Assembly (NCBI GenBank): GCA_902493345.1
Contig: CABUPM010000050.1
Coordinates: 1-17,748, forward strand
Source: an uncultured Eubacteriales bacterium
GTDB lineage: Bacteria > Bacillota > Clostridia > Lachnospirales > Bianqueaceae
Reading direction: 5' to 3'
Length of the DNA stretch: 17,748 nt
Both the position numbers and the translations under genes were made by a program. Below, in pieces: positions 1-5,039 of this stretch. The notes below the pieces were generated by a model. The model saw nothing but the letters and a program-made list of their open reading frames with translations. It made no database searches and had not been told where the DNA came from. Numbering within the stretch: position 1 is the first letter of the stretch; each line of letters starts with the position of its first letter.

Positions 1-269
1 AGGCGAGCTTGTTTGAGTGGCAGGTAGGAGAGGGGCTTCTTGTAGTCTGCACCTTCCGTATGAATGAAAGTGATCCAGCGGCGGTTTATTTGCGGGAGCA
101 GATTCTTAGATACGCGGCTTCCGAAACGGCCCCGGCCGGAGAAAAGGTATCTCCGGAGACACTACGGCGTCTGATCCGGGCCAATCGTCGGGTGGAGGCG
201 GATTTTTCCACCGATGAAGGATATGACGCGGCGGGACATGTAAAACCTAAGAGCATTCTGGGGATTTGA
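1..269 (+). CDS. C-terminal fragment of a probable GH2-type glycoside hydrolase
   Basis: Only the last 88 or so codons are present. The reading frame is open from base 3 and ends in TGA at 267-269, so the real start lies to the left of the window. The visible protein begins with LFEWQVGEGLLVVCTF, then a segment with YLREQILRYA, then a polar tail. The pattern 'lfe-x-x-VG-x-G-x-LLVC-(30 residues)-YL-x-x-x-LxYA' is the one I associate with the C-terminal module of GH2 and related sugar-binding glycoside hydrolases, where it follows the TIM barrel. No catalytic residue can be seen here, so the family assignment is an inference from this tail only. It would fit the carbohydrate theme of the right half of the window. 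The gene converges on the UPF0371 gene and ends 12 bases before a shared hairpin terminator. Confidence 0.5.
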   Translation, partial: ASLFEWQVGEGLLVVCTFRMNESDPAAVYLREQILRYAASETAPAGEKVSPETLRRLIRANRRVEADFSTDEGYDAAGHVKPKSILGI

Positions 270-281
270 CAGGATAACAAA

Positions 282-317
282 AAGAGGAGATGACCCATAT
301 CAGGGCCAACTCCTCTT
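282..317. terminator. Bidirectional intrinsic terminator
   Basis: AAGAGGAG (282-289) pairs perfectly with CTCCTCTT (310-317). The stem continues inward with two mismatches to CCC/GGG around a six-base loop. On the plus strand it is followed by GATTTTATG, and on the minus strand by TTTGTTATCC. It lies between two convergent genes and can serve both, although the T tracts are short. Confidence 0.7.
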
Positions 318-332
318 GATTTTATGATTATA

Positions 333-1844
333 TTATTTATACAGATTGGAGCTTGCGTATACCGGCTCGCAGGTGACATCGATGCCCAGACGGCGCAGAA
401 GCTGTTCTTCTGTCGTGTCCAGCATACAGGTGGAATGTGCCTGGCAGCCGTTCAGGTGGATCAGCTGATCCAGAGCAAGCTTGGCCTGCTCATTGCCGGC
501 CGCGCACACGCACAGCGCGTTCAGAGTTTCCTCGGCATTCAGCTCGCCGTTGGAGTCGTGCAGAATCTGCGTCTTCAGATGATGGATGGGTTCCAGTACA
601 TAGGGAGCCAGCATATGGATACTGTCATCTATACCGGCCAGCGCCTTCAGAGCGTTCAGAAGACAGGCGGATACAGCGCTCATGACCATATTGGCGGAGT
701 GACGCCCGGTAATGATCCGGCCATCTTCCAGTTCAATGGAGACAACCTGACGGAAATCACCCTCCATTCCCTGATGGGCCAGCAGATCGGAACGATCCAG
801 GGCAGGCTGTACAACAGCACGGTCCGTAGGCAGGAGATTGAGCTCGTTCATCAGCAGAGTTACGCGCTCCAGCGTTTCTTCATCGGCAAAGCCTTTTTTA
901 TACTCGCAGGCTGTCTTGTAATAACGGCGGATGACCTCCTGACGGGAAGCCTCCTGTACAACCTCGTCGTCGATGATACCGTAACCGATTCGGTTGACGC
1001 CCATATCGGTAGGGGATTTGTAGATGGAATCCGTGCCGGTAATGCGCTCAATAATACGCTTCAGTACAGGGAAGGTTTCCAGGTCGCGGTTGTAGTTGAC
1101 TGCGATCTTACCATAGGCTTCATAATGGAAAGAATCCAGACGGTTGACATCCTTCAGATCGGCTGTCGCCGCCTCATAGGCGATATTCAGCGGATGCTTC
1201 AGCGGAATGTTCCATACCGGGAAGGTCTCAAACTTGGAGTAGCTGGCCTTGACGCCACGCTTGTACTCATGGTACAGCTGGCTCAGACAGGTAGCAAGCT
1301 TGCCGCTGCCGGGGCCGGGAGCCGTCACGACGACGATCGGACGGGGCGTCTCAATATAGGGATTGGAACCATAGCCCTCGTCACTAACGATCAGGTCAAC
1401 ATCTGTAGGATATCCGGGAGTAGAGTGGTGGGCATAGGTGCGGATTCCGCGGCGTTCCAGCTGTGTCATGAACTGTTTTGCGGCAGGCTGTCCGTCATAA
1501 CGGGTTACGACAACGCTGTTGACCAGAAGACCGTGATTGGTCAGATTCTCAATCAGGCGGAAGGCTTCGGCGCCATAGGTGATGCCGTAATCGCCGCGCA
1601 GCTTATTGCGCTCGATATCCCGCGCGTATACACAGATGATGATCTCAGCCTGATCCTTCAGCTTTTGCAGCAGACGCATCTTGACGTTCTCATCATAGCC
1701 GGGTAAAACCCGTTTGGCGTGTAAGTCATTCATCAGCTTACCGCCGAATTCCAGATAGAGCTTATTGCAGTTGTTGACGCGCTCCAGAATGTAGCGTGAC
1801 TGTTCTGCCAGGTATTTTTCTGAATCAAAACCGATTTTACCCAT
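333..1844 (-). CDS. UPF0371 (DUF1846) family protein
   Basis: The 503-aa product matches the UPF0371/DUF1846 family, whose members are about 500 residues and widespread in Firmicutes and Actinobacteria. Recognisable stretches are the N-terminal GKIGFDSEKYLAEQS, the FGGKLMNDLHAKRVLPGY segment (residues about 33-50), a glycine-rich P-loop-like TAPGPGSGK (174-182) and the C-terminal HSTCMLDTTEEQLLRRLGI. The biochemical function of the family is not established to my knowledge; crystal structures exist but I know of no proven substrate. The P-loop resemblance suggests a nucleotide or phosphate site but is only suggestive. The ATG at 1844 is preceded by GAAGG at a spacing of 7. The gene follows the CorC-type gene by 17 bases on the same strand, so the two are probably co-transcribed and share the upstream leader. 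No truncation is visible. Confidence 0.9.
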   Translation of the reverse strand: MGKIGFDSEKYLAEQSRYILERVNNCNKLYLEFGGKLMNDLHAKRVLPGYDENVKMRLLQKLKDQAEIIICVYARDIERNKLRGDYGITYGAEAFRLIENLTNHGLLVNSVVVTRYDGQPAAKQFMTQLERRGIRTYAHHSTPGYPTDVDLIVSDEGYGSNPYIETPRPIVVVTAPGPGSGKLATCLSQLYHEYKRGVKASYSKFETFPVWNIPLKHPLNIAYEAATADLKDVNRLDSFHYEAYGKIAVNYNRDLETFPVLKRIIERITGTDSIYKSPTDMGVNRIGYGIIDDEVVQEASRQEVIRRYYKTACEYKKGFADEETLERVTLLMNELNLLPTDRAVVQPALDRSDLLAHQGMEGDFRQVVSIELEDGRIITGRHSANMVMSAVSACLLNALKALAGIDDSIHMLAPYVLEPIHHLKTQILHDSNGELNAEETLNALCVCAAGNEQAKLALDQLIHLNGCQAHSTCMLDTTEEQLLRRLGIDVTCEPVYASSNLYK

Positions 1845-1861
1845 AAGTATACCTTCTTCTG

Positions 1862-3181
1862 TTAGTTTTCCTGATCCGGTTCCGGAGCCTTGGCGGGCAG
1901 ACGCTTGACCAGGGTGTTTTCGATCCGGTGACCGCGGATCTCGGTTACATGGATTGCAAGTCCGGCCAGCTCAATGTCAAACTGCGTACCGTCCTTGGGG
2001 ATATAGCCGTTGCGTGCCAGAAGCAGCCCGCCGAAAGTATCACATTCTTCTTCATCAAAAGAAACGTTCAGGGCTTCTTCAACATCCTTCAGATCCGCAG
2101 AGCCGTGAATCTGCCAGGTGTCCGGCGCAATCGAAACGATATCCGGTTCTTCCTCTTCGTTAAAGTCGCCGACGAGTTCCGCCAGCAGATCGGAGATGGT
2201 GATAACGCCCTCCATGCCGCCGTATTCATCTAGGACAATAGCGAATTGGCAGCGCAGCTGTTTCATCTTACGGAACAGCACATCCGCGCGGACGCTCTCG
2301 GGAATGAAGAAGGCAGGACGAATCGCCGCCCGGGACACATTTTCCCAGGAACGATCGGTCAGACAGAGATAATCCTGAGTGTTCAGCACACCTACAATGG
2401 TGTCGATCGAATCATTGCAGATCGGATACCAGGAGTGCTTGGTCTCACGAATGGTTTTATCCCATTCCTCCAGGGAATCTTCCTTCCAGAGGACGGTAAC
2501 ATCCGGCCGGTGCGTCGCGATATCTTTAACGCTGGTATCGTTGAATTCAAATACGTTGTGGATCAGCTCGCTTTCCTCCGGCTGAATCGTACCCTTACGG
2601 CTGCCGGTATCGACCATGAGCTGAATCTCCTCCTCGGTGACTTCCTCATCATCCGCGTTAGGATCGATTCCGCACAGACGCAGCAGAGAGTTGGTCGAGA
2701 CGGTCAGCAAAGCGACCAGAGGCTTAAAAAGTTTCGAGACAAATGTGATCATTCCGGACATGGCCAGCGCCAGAGAATCCGCGTTTTTCATGGCAATCCG
2801 TTTCGGAACGAGTTCGCCGAATACCAGTGAAAAATAAGAGAGAATGATCGTGATCAAAATTACGGAAATGGTGTTAAGCGTAGAAGCAGAGATCGGAACA
2901 TTCATACCGACCAGCCACTCTGTCAGCAGAGAAGCAAAGCTATCCGCCGCGAACGCACTGCCCAAGAAGCCGGACAGCGTGATAGCCACTTGAATGGTCG
3001 CCAAAAAGCGGGCAGGTTGATCGGTTAGCTTGGAGAGACGAAGAGCTCGTTTATCCCCCTGTTCTTTTAAAAATGTGAGTTTTGCGTCGTTGATGGAGAT
3101 TACAGCGATCTCCGCGCAGGCAAAGACAGCGTTCAGAGCAATCAGTAGTGCCTGAATCAGCAGCTGCCATAATATGTTCAT
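1862..3181 (-). CDS. CorC/HlyC-type (CNNM-like) membrane protein with DUF21 and CBS pair
   Basis: The 439-aa protein has the full architecture of the bacterial 'hemolysin C / CorC / CNNM' family. It has an N-terminal DUF21 membrane domain (residues 1-175, about three to four helices, with the family motif FGELVPKRIA at 121-130), a CBS pair (roughly 200-340, including the second CBS with LDEYGGMEGVITISDLL) and a CorC_HlyC C-terminal domain (about 350-430). Members of this family are linked to Mg2+ (and Co2+) transport; several characterised ones, such as MpfA and archaeal or bacterial CorC, behave as Mg2+ exporters. The 'hemolysin' label is historical. AGGAGG precedes the ATG at 3181 with normal spacing. 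The gene lies 53 bases downstream of a leader ORF that overlaps an intrinsic terminator, so its expression is probably controlled by attenuation. The UPF0371 gene follows 17 bases downstream. Confidence 0.9.
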   Translation of the reverse strand: MNILWQLLIQALLIALNAVFACAEIAVISINDAKLTFLKEQGDKRALRLSKLTDQPARFLATIQVAITLSGFLGSAFAADSFASLLTEWLVGMNVPISASTLNTISVILITIILSYFSLVFGELVPKRIAMKNADSLALAMSGMITFVSKLFKPLVALLTVSTNSLLRLCGIDPNADDEEVTEEEIQLMVDTGSRKGTIQPEESELIHNVFEFNDTSVKDIATHRPDVTVLWKEDSLEEWDKTIRETKHSWYPICNDSIDTIVGVLNTQDYLCLTDRSWENVSRAAIRPAFFIPESVRADVLFRKMKQLRCQFAIVLDEYGGMEGVITISDLLAELVGDFNEEEEPDIVSIAPDTWQIHGSADLKDVEEALNVSFDEEECDTFGGLLLARNGYIPKDGTQFDIELAGLAIHVTEIRGHRIENTLVKRLPAKAPEPDQEN

Positions 3182-3234
3182 GATGATCCTCCTAAAATGT
3201 CGTTTTTTGTCTTACAAAATACAGGCATTTTGGA

Positions 3235-3354
3235 TCATAAACGCAAAAAACATAGCCTGTCCTTAAGAATACGGCGAGCACAGACTATGCAGGGTATAGA
3301 AACATGATTCAGAGATCGCAGCGGTATATTACCGTCGCCGTCACTATCGTCCAT
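3235..3354 (-). CDS. 39-aa acidic leader peptide (putative attenuator ORF)
   Basis: An ATG at 3354-3352 opens a 39-codon ORF ending in TGA at 3237-3235. AAAGGA lies about 7 bases upstream of the ATG, within a purine-rich GAGGAAGAAAGGA. The product begins MDDSDGDGNIPLRSL, so four of the first seven residues are Asp in a DxDGDG pattern resembling an EF-hand loop. It continues with IPCIVCARR (a CxxC) and ends in a basic, hydrophobic tail ...KDRLCFLRL. The ORF reads through both arms and the U-tract of an intrinsic terminator (3245-3289), and the CorC-type start follows 53 bases downstream. Acidic nascent chains can destabilise ribosomes at low Mg2+, which is the principle used by leader peptides of Mg2+ transporters such as MgtL. 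By analogy this is a candidate Mg2+-responsive leader, but that is inference. It could also be a structured leader RNA with a chance ORF, although the RBS, the position and the overlap argue for translation. Confidence 0.6.
   Translation of the reverse strand: MDDSDGDGNIPLRSLNHVSIPCIVCARRILKDRLCFLRL
3245..3289 (-). terminator. Intrinsic terminator / attenuator inside the leader ORF
   Basis: On the minus strand CATAGTCTGT (3289-3280) pairs with ACAGGCTATG (3260-3251), a 10-bp stem with one G-U pair and a 19-base loop. It is followed at once by TTTTTT (3250-3245) and GCGTTT. The hairpin lies between the leader peptide start and the CorC-type gene, where it would stop transcription before the structural genes unless prevented. 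Part of the loop (3271-3277) is complementary to leader codons at 3335-3341, which gives a possible competing structure. Confidence 0.75.
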
Positions 3355-3400
3355 GGATGATCCTTTCTTCCTCTAAAAAAATAAAGGAATATTTATTAAT

Positions 3401-3437
3401 AAACGCTCCATTTAATATAAAATCAAATGAAGCGTTT
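3401..3437 (-). terminator. Weak terminator downstream of the tRNA-Ser pair
   Basis: On the minus strand AAACGCTTCATTT (3437-3425) and AAATGGAGCGTTT (3413-3401) form a 13-bp stem with one G-U and an 11-base AT-rich loop. It starts 3 bases after the discriminator base of tRNA-Ser(GGA). The tail is ATTAATAAATATTCC, poor in consecutive T, so termination may be incomplete and read into the CorC leader. Confidence 0.5.
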
Positions 3438-3439
3438 AA

Positions 3440-3528
3440 CGGAGAAGAAGGGATTTGAACCCTTGCATCGCTATTAACGATCTACTCCCTTTCCAGGGGA
3501 GCCCCTTCAGCCACTTGGGTACTTCTCC
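3440..3528 (-). tRNA. tRNA-Ser (anticodon GGA)
   Basis: Read on the minus strand, the acceptor arms GGAGAAG and CTTCTCC pair perfectly. The D-arm region (CCCAAGTGGCTGAAGGGG), the anticodon stem-loop CTCCC-CTGGAAA-GGGAG with anticodon GGA at 3494-3492, a long variable arm (ATCGTTAATAGCGAT) and the T-arm GGGTTCAAATCCC are all present. The long variable arm and the GGA anticodon identify a class II serine tRNA reading UCC/UCU. The discriminator base is G (3440) and no CCA is encoded. It lies 36 bases downstream of the tRNA-Ser(CGA), almost certainly in the same transcript. Confidence 0.97.
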
Positions 3529-3564
3529 AAGAAACCTACCAAAAACAGGTATTTAGATATTGAA

Positions 3565-3649
3565 CGGAAAGGGTGGGATTCGAACCCACGACACCTTACG
3601 GTGTACTGGATTTCGAGGCCAGCTCCTTCGACCGCTCGGACACCTCTCC
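3565..3649 (-). tRNA. tRNA-Ser (anticodon CGA)
   Basis: On the minus strand the acceptor arms GGAGAGG and CCTTTCC pair with one G-U. The D-arm with TCCGAGCGGTCGAAGGAG, an anticodon loop CTCGAAA (anticodon CGA, codon UCG), a long variable arm (ACACCGTAAGGTGT) and a T-arm GGGTTCGAATCCC complete a class II serine tRNA. The discriminator is G (3565) and no CCA is encoded. A consensus promoter lies just upstream. Confidence 0.97.
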
Positions 3650-3686
3650 AGGTGGATCATGTCTGCTAACGCAGAACACGCATATT

Positions 3687-3715
3687 ATTATACTAAGAAC
3701 TACGGCAAATGTCAA
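3687..3715 (-). promoter_or_regulatory. Sigma-A promoter of the tRNA-Ser pair
   Basis: On the minus strand a perfect TTGACA (3715-3710) and a perfect TATAAT (3692-3687) are separated by exactly 17 bases. The expected start of transcription is near 3680, about 30 bases before the mature tRNA-Ser(CGA). This is a very strong promoter, as expected for stable RNA, and it may also supply transcripts that reach the CorC leader. Confidence 0.9.
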
Positions 3716-3750
3716 GCGTTTTTTCGAAAAATATTTCAAAAGGAGTCTAC

Positions 3751-3823
3751 AAGTAAAATTTTCTTACTTTCTCTTGCATAAAGAAATCAGATGTGACATA
3801 ATATAAGTAAGAAAATCTTACTT
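3751..3823. promoter_or_regulatory. Paired 19-bp palindromic operators flanking the abrB-like promoter
   Basis: Two 19-base sites of the form AAGTAA-N7-TTACTT are present. AAGTAAAATTTTCTTACTT is at 3751-3769 and AAGTAAGAAAATCTTACTT is at 3805-3823, the latter a perfect 8-bp inverted repeat around AAA. Their starts are 54 bases apart, about five helical turns. One lies just upstream of the -35 and the other covers the start of transcription. They are the likely binding sites of the AbrB-type protein encoded directly downstream (autoregulation), which is an inference from position and symmetry. Confidence 0.65.
3774..3802 (+). promoter_or_regulatory. Promoter of the AbrB-type gene
   Basis: TTGCAT (3774-3779) and CATAAT (3797-3802) are separated by 17 bases, and the start of transcription is expected near 3809. 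The promoter lies exactly between the two palindromic operators, with the downstream operator overlapping the start site, a layout suited to repression. Confidence 0.6.
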
Positions 3824-3840
3824 GTGAATGGAGCGATTTT

Positions 3841-4089
3841 ATGAATACTCAGGTTTTGACAGTTTCGTCTAAAGGGCAGATTTCCTTACCCATTGCGATC
3901 CGAAAACGATTGTCAATCGATCCCGGCGACAAGCTAGTGGCATACACTTCTGGAGATGTTATCATGCTGAAAACTTTGAAGCTGCCAACGGCAGAGGAAT
4001 TTGAAGCCTCTCTTGATGAAGCGCAGAAATGGGCATCTTCGGTTGGATATAAGGAAGAAGATGTAAATGATAGCAGAAGCAGAATATAA
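3841..4089 (+). CDS. AbrB/MazE/SpoVT-type DNA-binding protein
   Basis: The 82-aa protein carries a typical swapped-hairpin AbrB domain at residues 4-48: VLTVSSKGQISLPIAIRKRL followed by DPGDKLVAYTSGDVIMLK. The rest (49-82) is an acidic tail of the kind used by antitoxins to contact a partner. The family includes transition-state regulators and the antitoxin half of toxin-antitoxin pairs; the small size and tail favour the latter. TGGAG lies 7 bases upstream of the ATG. The promoter is flanked by twin palindromes, suggesting autorepression. The end of the gene overlaps another ATG (4067) in a different frame, as antitoxin-toxin pairs often do, but no PIN, RelE or MazF toxin follows, only short ORFs. 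Confidence 0.9.
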   Translation: MNTQVLTVSSKGQISLPIAIRKRLSIDPGDKLVAYTSGDVIMLKTLKLPTAEEFEASLDEAQKWASSVGYKEEDVNDSRSRI

Positions 4090-4117
4090 AGTTCTGCGGG
4101 AAAGGAAGCGGTAAACC

Positions 4118-4288
4118 ATGTGCTTGGAAATTTCTCACGATCCACGTCAATTGGAGTTATGGGAGAAAATAAAGCCCTATTTAGGAGGCAAGGAGGGCAA
4201 GTTGCATCTCAGAGAGGATGCTCCGCAAGATGTTGTAGAGGCTGAAAAGGAACTCCATAGGTTAGCATGGGAGGACCTGAGTCAGTAA
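4118..4288 (+). CDS. Small protein of unknown function, 56 aa, partner of the AbrB-type gene
   Basis: I do not recognise this protein. It begins MCLEISHDPRQLELWEKI, contains a GGKEGK segment at residues 24-29, and ends in an acidic, probably helical stretch AEKELHRLAWEDLSQ. It is charged and soluble with no membrane segment. AGGAAGCGG lies 7 to 9 bases upstream of the ATG. A 15-codon ORF (ATG at 4067, inside the AbrB-type gene) is in the same frame and ends with TAA at 4112-4114, one codon before this ATG. So the original gene may have been about 72 codons and been split by a nonsense change, or the short ORF may only couple translation. The stop codon is the first base pairs of a terminator hairpin. 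By position it is the second gene of the AbrB operon; whether it is a toxin, a co-regulator or a relic cannot be told. Confidence 0.55.
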   Translation: MCLEISHDPRQLELWEKIKPYLGGKEGKLHLREDAPQDVVEAEKELHRLAWEDLSQ

Positions 4289-4320
4289 ACCACGATGAAT
4301 GAATCACCGTGGTTTTTTTA
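4287..4320 (+). terminator. Intrinsic terminator of the AbrB operon
   Basis: AAACCACG (4287-4294) pairs with CGTGGTTT (4308-4315), and the stem runs into a T tract (4313-4319). The left arm begins at the last bases of the stop codon of the 56-aa ORF. Confidence 0.85.
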
Positions 4321-4362
4321 TGCCATTTATTTTAGGAGGTGTTGCGCTGGGGAGGGATAGTG

Positions 4363-4533
4363 ATGGAAGCAGCCAGAAAAGGGCGCCAGACTCCCACACA
4401 GTCAGTCACGCTGCCATATACGAAGACACACGGACAGGAAGCGGTTGATCTGTACAATCGAACAGGACGCATCGCACAGAAGTGGCAGGGGACTGCTCCA
4501 GAAGAAGGCTTTCCACTACTTCTAAGTTTTTGA
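4363..4533 (+). pseudogene. Relic of a phage terminase large subunit (N-terminal fragment)
   Basis: From ATG 4363 the first 40 or so residues read MEAARKGRQTPTQSVTLPYTKT, then GQEAVDLYNRTGRIAQKWQ. This is the characteristic N-terminus of a terminase large subunit family of siphophages and prophages in Clostridia, where the next residues normally lead into the ATPase Walker A region. Here the similarity stops after QKWQ, the next 14 residues (GTAPEEGFPLLLSF) look unrelated, and a stop follows at 4531-4533. The intact protein would be over 500 aa, so more than 90 percent is missing. GGAGGG precedes the ATG at 9 to 10 bases. I infer a prophage remnant. No portal, capsid or integrase gene is seen nearby, and the assignment relies on recalled family sequence. 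Confidence 0.6.
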
Positions 4534-4578
4534 AGAAATGTTGAGGAAGAAGTTAGTACATATCAATAACCTGACGGT

Positions 4579-4782
4579 TTATTTTACTTCTACCATGCTT
4601 TTTATATCATCTAGCGGAATCCCATAAAATACTACACATGTATCTATTTCCACCTCTTCTTTTCCAGATTCTGTATCAAATTCAGATTCCGTATTTGTAA
4701 ATTTACCCTTGAAATGTTTTCCGTTCATGGCAGTCACTATAACTTGCTTGCCTAACATTCCTTTTATGCTGTCGTACGTCAA
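4579..4782 (-). CDS. 67-aa protein of unknown function, TTG start
   Basis: I take TTG at 4782-4780 as the start because AAGGAG lies 8 bases upstream and the product then reads MTYDSIKGMLGKQVIVTAMNG. It continues GKFTNTESEFDTESGKEEVEID and ends GIPLDDIKSMVEVK. The alternation of short hydrophobic strands with G-K turns suggests a small all-beta, possibly Sm-like or SH3-like fold; that is an impression, not a match. Similar small proteins occur in Clostridia genomes as I recall, without a known role. The frame stays open upstream to an ATG at 4938 and would add 52 residues containing CTLCARCDLYC, but the SD sequence supports the shorter form. It is isolated on the minus strand between a phage relic and an ABC operon, so it may be part of a mobile island. 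No clear terminator follows it. Confidence 0.6.
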   Translation of the reverse strand: MTYDSIKGMLGKQVIVTAMNGKHFKGKFTNTESEFDTESGKEEVEIDTCVVFYGIPLDDIKSMVEVK

Positions 4783-4870
4783 AATAATCACTCCTTTTTG
4801 CTTGGATAGTCTGGTACAATATAGATCACATCTTGCACATAATGTACATTTCTGCGCGAAATCTATTTTC

Positions 4871-4899
4871 ATCATATCATATTCCATTTCGTAAGTCCA
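4871..4899 (-). promoter_or_regulatory. Possible promoter of the 67-aa gene
   Basis: On the minus strand TGGACT (4899-4894) and TATGAT (4876-4871) are 17 bases apart. The -35 matches the consensus at only four positions. A start near 4864 would give a leader of about 80 bases before the TTG start at 4782. Confidence 0.3.
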
Positions 4900-4960
4900 T
4901 CCTTTTGTCCATGTGTTCTGCCTTTGCTCAAATTTCAAACGAAATTAAGAATGCCGACAC

Positions 4961-4989
4961 TTGAATTCAGCGGTATGCTCATGTATAAT
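4961..4989 (+). promoter_or_regulatory. Sigma-A promoter of the ABC exporter operon
   Basis: TTGAAT (4961-4966) and a perfect TATAAT (4984-4989) are separated by 17 bases. The expected start of transcription, near 4996, leaves a leader of about 44 bases before the ATG at 5040. No operator-like repeat was seen around it. Confidence 0.8.
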
Positions 4990-5039
4990 AGAAGGTGCGG
5001 TTTATAGAACGCTTAGAAATATAAAAACGGAGGTTGGGC

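Noticed and set aside
324..1706. Long plus-strand open frame (460 codons) opposite the UPF0371 gene
   Set aside because: It is antisense to a clearly recognisable conserved protein, has no SD, and its translation resembles no family; GC-biased codon positions of the real gene keep it open.
3181..3440. Known riboswitch class (M-box, NiCo, yybP-ykoY Mn2+) ahead of the CorC-type gene
   Set aside because: None of the conserved core sequences I know for these classes could be found; only the terminator, the small hairpins and the leader ORF are visible.
3440..3650. Serine tRNA genes as the attachment site of the prophage relic
   Set aside because: The 3' ends of both tRNAs point away from the relic, and no duplicate of a tRNA 3' end was seen near 4300-5000.
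4339..4362. Earlier ATG at 4339 as the start of the terminase-like ORF
   Set aside because: The residues before ATG 4363 (MLRWGGIV) are read from the SD region and are not part of the recognised terminase N-terminus.
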